Source: Macrostomum hystrix
Lineage: Eukaryota > Platyhelminthes > Macrostomidae
Length of the DNA: 64,000 nt
NCBI GenBank assembly: GCA_950097015.1
Contig: CATNEN010000038.1
Coordinates: 16,238,001-16,302,000, forward strand
Direction of reading: 5' to 3'
The notes beneath the pieces were generated by a model. The model did not search any database. It was not told where the DNA came from and saw only the letters and a list, made by a program, of their open reading frames with translations. Of the stretch, positions 9,701-17,221 are shown one piece after another. How positions within the stretch are numbered: position 1 is the stretch's first letter; every line of letters starts with the position of its first letter. The position numbers were made by a program, and so were the translations under genes.

Positions 9701-12430
9701 ATTAGCAGCGGCGGCTCTTGCTTGAGCTCTCAGTTTTTCGGATTTCGATGACGTAAGATTTTTGCTAGCTTTCTTGTTGCTGATACTGACCCTTCTTAGC
9801 ACGCTTTGTACTTAGCCTCATAAACTTCAAATTCTTGCCCAGTTGCTGCTCCGCTTCTCTGTCCTGACGCTGGCGCTCTTCTTGGAGCTGGCGCGCCTCT
9901 TCCTGACGCTGGCGCTCTTCTTGCCACTGGCGCACCTCTTCCTGACGCTGGCGCTCTTCTTGACGCTGGCGCGCCTCTTCCTGACGCTGGCGCTCTTCTT
10001 GCCACTGGCGCACCTCTTCCTGACGCTGGCGCTCTTCTTGACGCTGGCGCGCCTCTTCCTGACGCTGGCGCTCTTCTTGACGCTTGCGCGCCTCTTCCTG
10101 ACGCTGGCGCTCTTCTTGACGCTGGCGCGCCTCTTCCTGACGCTGGCGCTCTTCTTGACGCTGGCGCGCCTCTTCCTGACGCTGGCGCTCTTCTTGCCGC
10201 TGGCGCACCTCTAACTCTAACTGACGCTGGCGCTCTTCTTGAAGCTTGCGCGCCTCTTCCTGACGCTGGCGCTCTTCTTGCCGCTGGTGCGCCTCTTCCT
10301 GACGCTGGCGCTCTTCTTGCCGCTGGTGCGCCTCTTCCTGACGCTGGCGCTCTTCTTGCCGCTGGCGCGCCTCTTCCTGACGCTGGCGCTCTTCTTGACG
10401 CTTGCGCGCCTCTTCCTGCCGCTGGCGCGCCTCTTCCTGACGCTGGCGCTCTTCTTGCCGCTGGTGCTGCAAGTATTATATGTATTATAACTGTTTGTAT
10501 AATAATATATATTATTAAGGTTAATTATAAACTCTGAGGCGTTTTCAAAGTTACCTTTCAGCCTATCGAATTTAAATACTTAAGTATCAATGAAAAGTAA
10601 TATATAAGACCTCTGATGCAGTGCAACTTAGAAAAATGTCTGAGCAATATTGTTGCGAAAAAAATAAAATAGTGCACGTACACAGTTTCGAATAATGCCA
10701 CAAAAGCTACGAAAATTATTTACTTAATTGTCACTAGCGCTAGCTGCTTTTAGTTTATTCGACAGATTAATTTTTTATAATTTAAAAACGTCAAAATTTA
10801 TCTTCTAGAAGATTTCCACCTGTCTGTTGGCGTCCTACACTGGAAAGGTTGCAATTGAATGCGTCATGAATTCTTATTACTCTTAAATATTAGTTTTTAT
10901 CACCGGGAGACCTGGTTTGTTTTGATTTTTTGCACAATACCTTGTAATCCTTCTACTTAGCATTATGTGGTTTTTGATACTTTTAAACTAGCACTAACTC
11001 CCAATTGGTCGTGAGTTCGATTTCGCTGTGAGACTTTAGAGAGATACTTATAGAAAAAGTTTTAATGCTGCGTGTTGTAGAATTTGATGAATGCTGGTCA
11101 TTATCAATATTTTTCGCGATAAAGCAACATAACATTACTGTCGATATCTGCTCTGGGCGTATGCATATACATTTGTTTCTTTTATTTAAGTAGCTTCCCG
11201 CTAAAAAATAGGGATGTTTCTTTGGGTGATTCCAGTTGGAATCGGCGGTGTTTCCAGAAAAAGAAACAGCCGAACGCTGGAAACAGACCAATCGGATGAT
11301 TCCATGCTTAGAATCTACCCAACTGGGCGTTTTCCCGGTGCTTCTTGGTGGCGAAATGGAATCACCCAAAGAATCCTCAGTTCGGAAGATTCCATGCTCA
11401 GAAACCGCAGAGGAATCGCCCGTAAATAATTCTCTGGTTGTCCCATGGGCCACTGGTTCGGGTGATTCTTCGGCGGTTTCCGCACAATTTACGGTTACAT
11501 CGGCTGCTTCCTGGGTGGTTTCTTTAGCTCTTGCGAGATAGGGGGGATTTTGGTAGATTCCACTCCTATTTTGCACAAAAAACCCGCCGAAGAAGCAGCC
11601 GAGTTTTTTACAGGGTTTAAACGCAAGTTAAGCATGTTTTAAAGTTCTGCTTTTGTTGAAGTATAAAAATGCTTTTTTATGAGTTTTTACCTTCAAATTT
11701 AGATGAAAGAAAGCGAAATACAACTTGTCGTCATAATTTTACAACGCTAACTAATTTTAGGGAATTCAACGAGGTTCTAACTTAGCGCCCTAGAAGTCAA
11801 GAACAGTGTTTCTTTTAAACCGTAAAGTCTGTGACTTCAGAACAAACTGAATTTGTTTTAAATCCGTTTTCACACTTGTGTCTTAGCTTTGGTAATTCGC
11901 ATTTGCAATCACACTTCTTTTCGTCAGAAGTCGAGCGCAGACTACTTGAAGTAGATGAGTCGGCTGCTGGCTCCAGCGTTGAAGCTGCTAGTGGTTCTGC
12001 TCAAACTGCAACCAGTGTGACCCCAACAGCAAGTGGTCTATTAGAGTCGCAGCAGCATCAACGCGAGTCTTCTAATGATAGCTCAGATCTAGTGAGGGTT
12101 GACTCTGTTTGCGACTCGGCTGGTAAGTTTAAGGGCAGTTTTTTTATGCTTTTCTTTTTTCTGCGCTGCTTGACGTATATTTAAATAGGTGTGCTGCATG
12201 ATTTAAATGCTCAATTTTCAGAGGTTCTGTCGAATTCTACAGACCAGGATGACCCGGTACTAGATGCTAACAGTGCCGCCGCAGCCCCTACGGCCGCTGC
12301 TTCCGCTGCTGCTGAAGGTAGTCATCATCAGCCGGCTGACCCGTCCGCCTATTACAGCCTCATGCCGCAGTCGACAGGCGCCGAAAATGCTGCTACGAGT
12401 TCAACAGAGCAGCCGAGTTCAAACAATTAA
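3731..12430 (+). CDS. Coiled-coil protein of unknown family, 3' portion, five exons, interrupted in an intron by a Ty3 element
   Basis: Exons are 3731-4106, 4634-4881, 9322-9455, 11928-12122 and 12222-12430 (TAA stop). Phases agree at every join, giving about 386 residues. I infer the first acceptor at CGCAG/GCTGCAC; no start codon is convincing, so 5' exons are probably missing to the left. The first exon encodes an acidic, leucine-rich stretch with CPHCDW. Its end plus exon 2 form a predicted coiled coil rich in E, A, K and Q (VEAQLKRTAEQKSYLEE, then EERDGANAAREAAKLEQAKE). The last two exons are low-complexity S/A/T/Q (SAAAAPTAAASAAAEG) and end PSSNN. I do not recognise the family. The third intron side is notable: 4882-9321 holds the whole Ty3 element and would be only about 160 bases without it. 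A SINE lies in the first intron and an antisense minisatellite in the third. Confidence 0.7.
4178..4372 (+). mobile_element. tRNA-headed SINE (family B), degenerate copy in an intron
   Basis: The head reads TAGCCTAATAGTTAAG followed by GGTCAGTGGTTCGATTCC, a recognisable pol III A box and B box. The tail GTGGACTGAACAGCCGTATA and the following GCTGCGACTGCTGTTGGG match the tail of the better copy at 54690-54975. The central part is mostly deleted. Confidence 0.6.
4991..5241 (+). repeat. 5' LTR of the Ty3 element
   Basis: It begins TGTGGCGCCG and ends ACGACACGACA. A TATA-like box, TATATAAG, lies at about 5155-5162 and would place transcription start in the last third. No difference from the 3' copy was found by eye. 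Confidence 0.95.
5242..9006 (+). CDS. Gag-Pol polyprotein of the Ty3 element
   Basis: Starting at ATG 5242 the frame is 1254 residues and ends TGA at 9004-9006, nine bases before the 3' LTR. Gag fills about the first 250 residues and ends in two zinc knuckles: one C-X2-C-X3-H-X4-C at about 218-230 and one canonical C-X2-C-X4-H-X4-C at about 238-251. A retropepsin motif LDSGSDASIIP lies near 295. Reverse transcriptase follows, with the catalytic box YQDD at 563-566 (most relatives have YADD or YVDD). RNase H carries TTDASEKAV near 710. Integrase has an H-X3-H...C-X2-C zinc finger from about 923 and catalytic D988, D1042 and E1078; the last two have exactly 35 residues between them. Gag and Pol are in one frame with no frameshift or stop. 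The GC-rich codon use contrasts with the AT-rich surroundings. The frame stays open upstream into the LTR, but the ATG at 5242 is the first one. Confidence 0.93.
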   Translation: MASRADDLPLDDPATTEAWLRSFAAMSRNKKLKDTAEERQVTDLFLARAGVSAVRVVSVMARPKELEEMNFEDIRKLILEKVRPKKKLIIAERSRFLSLRQEATESAQNFAQRLRDAARFCEFDKLNAEDSKQSAEDELIQTMLVSGLHNAQHRSKILEHIQSSQQQVTLENSVEFVQQLELIQQYSGAERQKAPEPATIEPASIASVDKNRGGPKTACKACGLQHQPDRCPAWGKTCNKCRKRNHFAVVCRSGTKAAHEVTETAGADTISSTHQQKTSSLKTVLIEGQRMEMQLDSGSDASIIPRNFWQQLGEPKLRKCRRQLRQFDGSAIKTLGSFTAAVELEDKVACVDIIVAACNKTHGLLGTDLLQFDLDGVSLHNVEEAPAVTLGKLRGFRARIVLKDQARPSYFEARPVPIHLKPLVIAKLRKLINAGILETVRPGGSQWASPIVIVRKPDGDLRICADYKVSVNPQICADSYPLPNIETAFTELSGMSHFATVDLTNAYNQIELDESAREILTINTPIGLLRWTRMPYGVKTASAQFQAAMEATIGGLVTNLVIYQDDVCIGARTAAELDAKVEQLLAKLSKSGMEINEKKCVFRSTEISFLGYRISAEGIRPDTKLVEKVLQTKAPTCRKELESFLGLTNYYARYIQAYSERVEPLTALRSRQTPFKWGPNQQKAFDELKRALAAYPVIRIFDPTKRTTLTTDASEKAVSAILTQDGHPVLYLSRRLTAAEQNYSNIEREALAIVWATQRARHFLLGAKFTLNCDHQPLEFIFSPSKELPKVTSARIMRWAIQLAAFDYDIVYVRGSCIPHVDAMSRLEFEDSFENPKEEVSRFVHWTETDVLKRNEIQQATDDDPVLRSIRQRIKNNVWSNCSAAERPYKSVRQQLTVEDGIICLGDLIVPPARLRSRVLQAAHGDSHSGALATRNRLKREAWWPGHCDDVERYVKQCAKCTEIRTPPARATHTWPAESAAWQRVHMDHAHVPGVGYLLIVVDAFSGWPEAVRVPDRSAQTTLRTLRAIFSRLGVPCTLVSDNAAEFCDGELRDWLRRIGCSQIHSPPYHPESNGLAERMVQTVKRGLVAFPVHRGSFDAYLAKLLLNYRATPRSDGRGSPSALMGRQLRSPLTLTFSVDAPVIYQARASSPTESARFVVQAGHNTAVVTREDGRPVLAHRDQIRPLPDGNEQPVGDLPGRDDGRKDSASEVAALPGSEVQDGPAGSFQPNATSVPRRSERSNKGVPPDRLVLR
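5243..5260 (+). promoter_or_regulatory. Candidate primer binding site overlapping the gag start codon
   Basis: Only one base separates the LTR end (5241) from TGGCATCGCGAGCAGAC. The leading TGG is the expected complement of a tRNA CCA end. The TG of this TGG is also part of the gag ATG at 5242-5244, so there is no leader between LTR and gag. I could not match the rest to a specific tRNA from memory. Confidence 0.5.
9004..9014 (+). promoter_or_regulatory. Polypurine tract of the Ty3 element
   Basis: TGACGGGGAGA abuts the 3' LTR start at 9015. The purine run is the expected plus-strand primer and overlaps the gag-pol stop codon. Confidence 0.8.
9015..9265 (+). repeat. 3' LTR of the Ty3 element
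   Basis: It is the same 251 bases as the 5' LTR. It is followed at once by the second CACTC target copy (9266-9270), then 51 bases of host intron and the acceptor at 9321. Confidence 0.95.
9870..10472 (-). repeat. 39-bp minisatellite, open in the antisense strand as an R/Q/E-rich repeat
   Basis: Units alternate 21 and 18 bases (CTCTTCCTGACGCTGGCG type), about 15 times. On the minus strand they form an open frame (9765-10472) that repeats RQRQEEARQRQEE, a highly charged helix or coiled-coil type, and ends with about 25 non-repetitive residues. The repeat period is divisible by three and other frames are also open, so the frame is not evidence of a gene. It lies in an intron of the plus-strand coiled-coil gene. 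If expressed it would be an antisense gene; I consider that unlikely but possible. Confidence 0.7.
11200..11602. repeat. Cluster of nested inverted repeats (possible fold-back element)
   Basis: A perfect 16-base inverted pair lies at 11219-11234 (TCTTTGGGTGATTCCA) and 11357-11372. A second imperfect pair lies at 11401-11422 and 11459-11480 (GGCGGTTTC core), and a third at about 11500-11522 and 11580-11602. The same words, GGGTGATTC and CGGCGGTTTC, recur in several arms. It is located in the intron before exon 11928. The rest of that intron (10473-11199 and 11603-11927) is AT-rich and shows nothing else. Confidence 0.6.
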
Positions 12431-12594
12431 TTAGTCAGTATACGATTTCTAAATGCTACTCTAGAGGTTGTTGGTTCTCTATTTTTATATCGATAACCAT
12501 TAAGTATCATGTTTCGCGTTCTATTGTTTTAACTTGCTCCTAATTAATAATACTAATAGTAATAGAGATATTAACATGCGAGAAGCGCGCAATG

Positions 12595-12806
12595 TGGCCC
12601 CATTCCACTGACTGTAGGGCAAGCAGGCACACACTAGGGTGTACCTCTGCCCTGACTTTCTCATAACTGTAAATTGCATGACAAGCCTCCAAGCCTTCTC
12701 TCAGCGACTGCGCCCAAAAAATAAATGTGGCCTCGCCGCTGATTCGAGCTCAGGGACCTTGGTTCGCGAGGGGAACGCTGGACGGTGCCACCGACTTCAT
12801 CACTTT
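12595..12806 (-). mobile_element. tRNA-derived SINE (family A), minus orientation
   Basis: Reverse-complemented it reads GGTCCCTGAGCTCGAATC (B-box region), then GGCGAGGCC, GGGCGCAGTCGC, GAGAGAAGGCTTGGAGGCTT and GAAAGTCAGGGCAGAGGTAC, in the same order as the copies at 27165 and 28313. The A-box half is degraded. Confidence 0.7.
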
Positions 12807-13905
12807 CTTAATCTTAGTCTTAGTCTATATATTCATCTTGTTGATCAAATGCTTATGTATGTAACTCGTAAATACTAATTTGTAATTAGTGCTGGTTCTG
12901 TCTATCGTCTTTCTTTGTTTTTTGCGTCATTTGCCAAACACGATCCAAATTCAACTACTTACTTTGTCTCGATTGAGTAGTATTTACAGTAAAAATCTAC
13001 CTTTTTGTGAGTTAAAGTGCTGTGATTAGTTTTTCTGTTTTAGTCATCAGTCCTGATTACACATTTTATTTAAATCGTGTAGCAAAATCGCATGTATTTC
13101 TGCTATTGATTCCAGCAAATTAGGATATTTCATTTTAATTATTCTGGCCTTCAACTGTCTGCAGTTATTGTTTCAGATCCTCATTTTGGATTTAAGGATT
13201 TCAGGATGAAGTTATGTGTACAAGTTACTCAATAATAATTTATTTTATTTCTCCTCAGAAAATTAGTATTCCGCTACATTTTGATCATTGCTTACGTGGC
13301 TATTGATTTGATTTCTCTATCATTGCTGTCTATTGCTCATCGCGTGTTCTATATTTTTGTGCTAGTTTATTGTTATTTTGTATTAAAATTCACGGAAAAT
13401 ATAAAGTTTAATGCAAGGTTACTTAATTCTTCAACAGATTCGATTTTAATATTCCTATATACGAATTTTTATAGACTTGTGTTACATTATGGAGTTATTG
13501 GTAGCTTATTCAAAATAGATTCCAAGTGAAGAATATTTTTAAGTTTTCTCTTTAATCAGCTATATGAAATCTGCATTTGCACCTATGAAGTCGTGCAACA
13601 AACAATTGCAGTGTTTCTGCTGTCTTAGTTAAGTCTGCTGACGAAAATTAGCGATGTTGAAATCTACTTCCACGTAATTGTTAGCAGATGTACTACAGTA
13701 GAGTAAACTGAATCCATTCTGTTAGCGAATACTAGGTAGCTTTGCCAGTTTGCTGAAAACAACTTACATAAAAGACTAGTTGCTACTTAAATAAATAATA
13801 GCAATAGCTAGGCCTATATTTATAATAGGAACACGAAAGTATGATATGAACAGAAAATGACTAGATATGACCACATACTATAAACAGAGATACTATAGTA
13901 TAGTA
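12807..13905. other. AT-rich intergenic sequence, nothing supported
   Basis: There is one AT-rich open frame (13281-13529), hydrophobic and without any family resemblance, which I judge to be chance. No repeats or RNA genes are seen. Confidence 0.5.
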
Positions 13906-14291
13906 CAGGGGTCGGCAAACTCCGGCCCGCGGGCCAGATGCGGCCCTCGAAGCTCCCAAATCCGGCCCGTTGCCCCTTCTGACATCTACAGTGTCCTGTT
14001 TCATCTCTCTCGTTTCTAATCTCTCCCGTGTCTCATCTCTCCCGTGTCTCATCTCTCCCGTGTCTCATCTCTCTTGTGTCTCATCTCTCCCGTGTCTCAT
14101 CTCTCCCGTGTCTCATCTCTCTTGTGTCTCATCGCTCTCGTGTCTCATCTCTCCCGTGTCTTATCTCTCCCGTGTCTAATCTCTCCTGTGTCTCATCTCT
14201 CCCCTATCTCATATTTATACAGTCAATGCGGCCCGCTGTCGTCTTTTAGTTTCTCTCTTTGGCCCGCCAGCAAATAAGTTCGCCTACCCTG
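13906..14291 (+). mobile_element. Non-autonomous hAT-like MITE containing a 16-bp minisatellite
   Basis: The left end is CAGGGGTCGGCAAACTCCGG followed by CCCGCGGGCC. The right end, reverse-complemented, is CAGGGTAGGCGAACTTATTT and then GGCGGGCC, an imperfect terminal inverted repeat of the CAGGG(G)TCGGC type known from hAT elements. Between them, 13985-14210 is about fourteen units of GTCTCATCTCTCCCGT. Both flanks are TATAGTATAG repeats, so an 8-base target duplication cannot be read cleanly. It has no transposase frame. Confidence 0.7.
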
Positions 14292-15440
14292 ATCTATAGT
14301 ATAGTATAGATATATCTATACTATATTTATACTATATACTATAGTATATATAACTATAATATACTATAACACAGATACTATATAAACTCAGATACAAAGA
14401 TACTATAAACAAGTGTTTATAGAATCTGTGGCTATGACCATGATGAAAAAAAATGTGAACATGAGTATAAGCATGAGCTAGCCCTGATGGTATAACGAAT
14501 CCTATAAACGATTATAGCCAAAAATTACTACTTAGTACTTGCATTAACTACTCCTTGGTTTGTTATTTCGCGCGCCGTCTTAATGCTCAACAGGACAACG
14601 GCCGAGGTGTGTTAAAATGACTGGGTGGGGTGTTAAACTGGGGTGGTGGGTCGTTGAACTGACTGGGTGGGTGTTAAACTGACTGGGCCGAGGTGTGTTA
14701 AAGAGGGCTGTTAAACTGACTGGGTGGGGTGTTAAACTGACTCGGTGGGATGTTAAACTGACTGGGGTGGGTTGTTAAACTGGGCTTGTGGGGTGGGTGG
14801 AATGAAATCGGAGGTGGCAATGAACGACAATCGCATAACTGAAACCATGTTGAAGTGTATGCCCATGTTTTAAGGGACGGGTGGAACCCTATACACCAAA
14901 TCTAATGTTGTGTCCTACTGTGTGGCTATTGAAATTAAACAGGTTTCCTTGCAGTCAAGACTTTATACGATCGAGTTTCTAGTTCCGCTAGCTTCTGTGT
15001 TCCATGCAGGAAACAGCGATCTGCTCAATCAAAGTTTAAAGAAAGATTTTTAGGAATCCTCTCTCTTTGATGGTTGATACTTTACTACACAAATTGTTAA
15101 GTATTTGTTAGCAGCTAGAATAAAACTGAAAAAATGTGCTCTTTTAAAGAAAAAATGTGCACGGATCATGGGACCTACTTATGATTAGATCAGCATGTTA
15201 AGTGAACCATCTTGATAATTACGGCTTAACACACCAGATCAAACTTTATCAGGATTTTGATAAGTGCATTTTGCTGGGGCGCGCCCTTTGATGATACAAA
15301 TGCTGCTTAGCATGGATTCGGATCATTCAGAGACGGGATTGCGGACTGCATCTAGAGGACGCGAAGATTAGAAAACTGTGATATTGCTCTAGGCAATGGG
15401 ACAATTATAAACTACCTAATTGTCTAATTATTCATCCAGC
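14292..15440. other. Intergenic: TA-palindromic tract and an imperfect G-rich repeat
   Basis: 14292-14400 is a run of CTATAGTATA-type palindromes. 14600-14800 holds an imperfect tandem repeat of GTTAAACTGACTGGGTGGG, with several G-runs on one strand. The remainder shows no coding signal. Confidence 0.6.
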
Positions 15441-15454
15441 TAATGATTCTGTCA

Positions 15455-15992
15455 GCTCTTAATGTCGATTCTGTGTCAGTTCATACAGATGATTCTGTGT
15501 CAGTTCCCGCTGTCGATTCTGTGTCAGTTCCCGCTGTCGATTCTGTGTCAGTTCCCGCTGTCGATTCTGTCAGTTCCCGCAGTCGATTCTGTCAGTTCCC
15601 GCTGTCGATTCTGTGTCAGTTCCCGCTGTCGATTCTGTGTCAGTTCCCGCTGTCGATTCTGTCAGTTCCCGCTGTCGATTCTGTGTCAGTTCCCGCTGTC
15701 GATTCTGTGTCAGTTCCCGCTGTCGATTCTGTGTCAGTTCCCGCTGTCGATTCTGTCAGTTCCCGCTGTCGATTCTGTCAGTTCCCGCTGTCGATTCTGT
15801 GTCAGTTCCCGCTGTCGATTCTGTGTCAGTTCCCGCTGTCGATTCTGTCAGTTCCCGCTGTCGATTCTGTGTCAGTTCCCACTGTCGATTCTGTGTCAGT
15901 TCCCGCTGTCGATTCTGTGTCAGTTCCCGCTGTCGATTCTGTGTCAGTTCCCGCTGTCGATTCTGTGTCAGTTCCCGCTGTCGATTCTGTAT
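15455..15992 (+). repeat. 24/22-bp minisatellite
   Basis: About 23 units of GATTCTGTGTCAGTTCCCGC plus TGTC (24 bases), mixed with a 22-base form that lacks one GT of GTGTCA. Because the short form shifts frame, the long open frames here are not genes. Confidence 0.9.
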
Positions 15993-16242
15993 TTGTTAAT
16001 TCTTGAAGAAAATTCTGAACAAGTTTATCCTGTTACCTTCTCTCTCCATTTTTTCTTAGAAGTGTACATCTCATTTCAAAATCAGTTTTAACGGATTTGT
16101 TCAGCCTAAAGTCAGCTAGCCAATCAGAAACGAGTTAGTAGAGAAGGCGAAGCAGCTGGGCGATAAGACTAAAATCATATCGACAGTTTGAAATCCAGTT
16201 TCTTTTACTAGAAATCTAGCAGACAGTCGCTTCCCGCTGAAA

Positions 16243-17211
16243 ATGGTGAGCAATAGCAGTAGCAATAGCGAGACCGTGCACTGGAGCCAGCTGTTGTACA
16301 GCCTGAACCAGACTGCCAACACCGCCCAGCTCGTCACGGCGATCGTCGGCCTCTGCCTCAACGCCTGGCTGGTGTTCTGCATCGCTTGGTCACCGGTGCT
16401 GCGTCGAAAGTCCTTCTTTGTCATGTTGGCAAATGTCGGCGTAGCCAATGGCCTTCTCAACGCGGCCTTTCTGTACGTGACAGCGCTGAGAACTGCCGAC
16501 TTTGCCGCCCTGCAGGGACACCAGAGAAGCCAGCTGCAGTGCCTGGCGGAGGTGGCGCCTCTGACTTTCGGCTTGGACAGCTCGGTGCTGTTCATACTAG
16601 CCGTCTGCTTTGACCGGCTGTTTGCCATCAGCCTGCCGCATCGGTACAGTTCCAGTCAAAAGTCCAGAGTTTATCCTTGGGCTCTGGTTGTTGTCATGTG
16701 GCTGTTCACAGTTGGTGACACAGTTGCCCTAGGCCTGACCTTGGACAACCCCAACGGCTTATTGGACTTCTGCTTCGTCACGGACGTTCAGGGCGACGTG
16801 TTCAGCACGTGGAATCTGTCTATGACGCTGGCACTGAGCTGCCTGGCTCTGCTGTTCAGCGTCGCGTCGGCCGTGCGGCTGGTTTGCATTATGTCCAGAA
16901 CGGCAACCGCCATGGCTGACAGCTCCGCAGATGGTGCTAGGAAGGCCGAAATGTTTGATAGCGTTGTCAGCATAGCCATAGTGGCTGGCGTTGTGTTCTG
17001 CGCCCAGGTGGCGGCCATCGTGAGCCTCCTAATCATCAACAACATGCAGAAATCTAACCGAGCTCGATTTAGCAACTGGGCCCGACTGCCGCAGCTGCTG
17101 AGCTCAACCAGCTACTTCTGGATTCAGCTGGCACGGTCCTCGCTGTTTCGCACGGAGTTCTTGCGCTGCCTCAACTGTCGCGGAAGGCGCACCGCGACGG
17201 TGCGTCCTTGA
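16243..17211 (+). CDS. Rhodopsin-like seven-transmembrane receptor, single exon
   Basis: The product is 322 residues from ATG 16243, with no introns. The N-terminus is short with NSSSNSET (an N-glycosylation sequon). Seven hydrophobic segments lie at about 24-46, 57-80, 100-122, 139-160, 184-207, 233-258 and 280-300. TM1 keeps an Asn (GLCLNAWLVF). TM3 ends FDRLFAISLPHRY, a DRL version of the DRY motif. A Cys before TM3 (QLQCLAE) and one in loop 2 (LDFCFV) could form the usual disulfide. TM4 has Trp (WALVVVMW). It departs from the canon: no LAxxD in TM2, no CWxP in TM6 and no NPxxY in TM7. The ligand is not predictable; it resembles lineage-expanded orphan or chemosensory-type receptors of invertebrates. 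A minisatellite begins ten bases after the stop. Confidence 0.85.
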   Translation: MVSNSSSNSETVHWSQLLYSLNQTANTAQLVTAIVGLCLNAWLVFCIAWSPVLRRKSFFVMLANVGVANGLLNAAFLYVTALRTADFAALQGHQRSQLQCLAEVAPLTFGLDSSVLFILAVCFDRLFAISLPHRYSSSQKSRVYPWALVVVMWLFTVGDTVALGLTLDNPNGLLDFCFVTDVQGDVFSTWNLSMTLALSCLALLFSVASAVRLVCIMSRTATAMADSSADGARKAEMFDSVVSIAIVAGVVFCAQVAAIVSLLIINNMQKSNRARFSNWARLPQLLSSTSYFWIQLARSSLFRTEFLRCLNCRGRRTATVRP

Positions 17212-17221
17212 GAGACTTCGG

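Noticed and set aside
13281-13529. Hydrophobic 82-codon frame as a small membrane protein
   Set aside because: No ATG at the start, AT-rich composition and no neighbours supporting it.
15443-16091. Long frames repeating SVPAVDSV and CQFPLSIL
   Set aside because: The 22-bp unit variant shifts frame repeatedly, so no single frame is conserved; it is a minisatellite.
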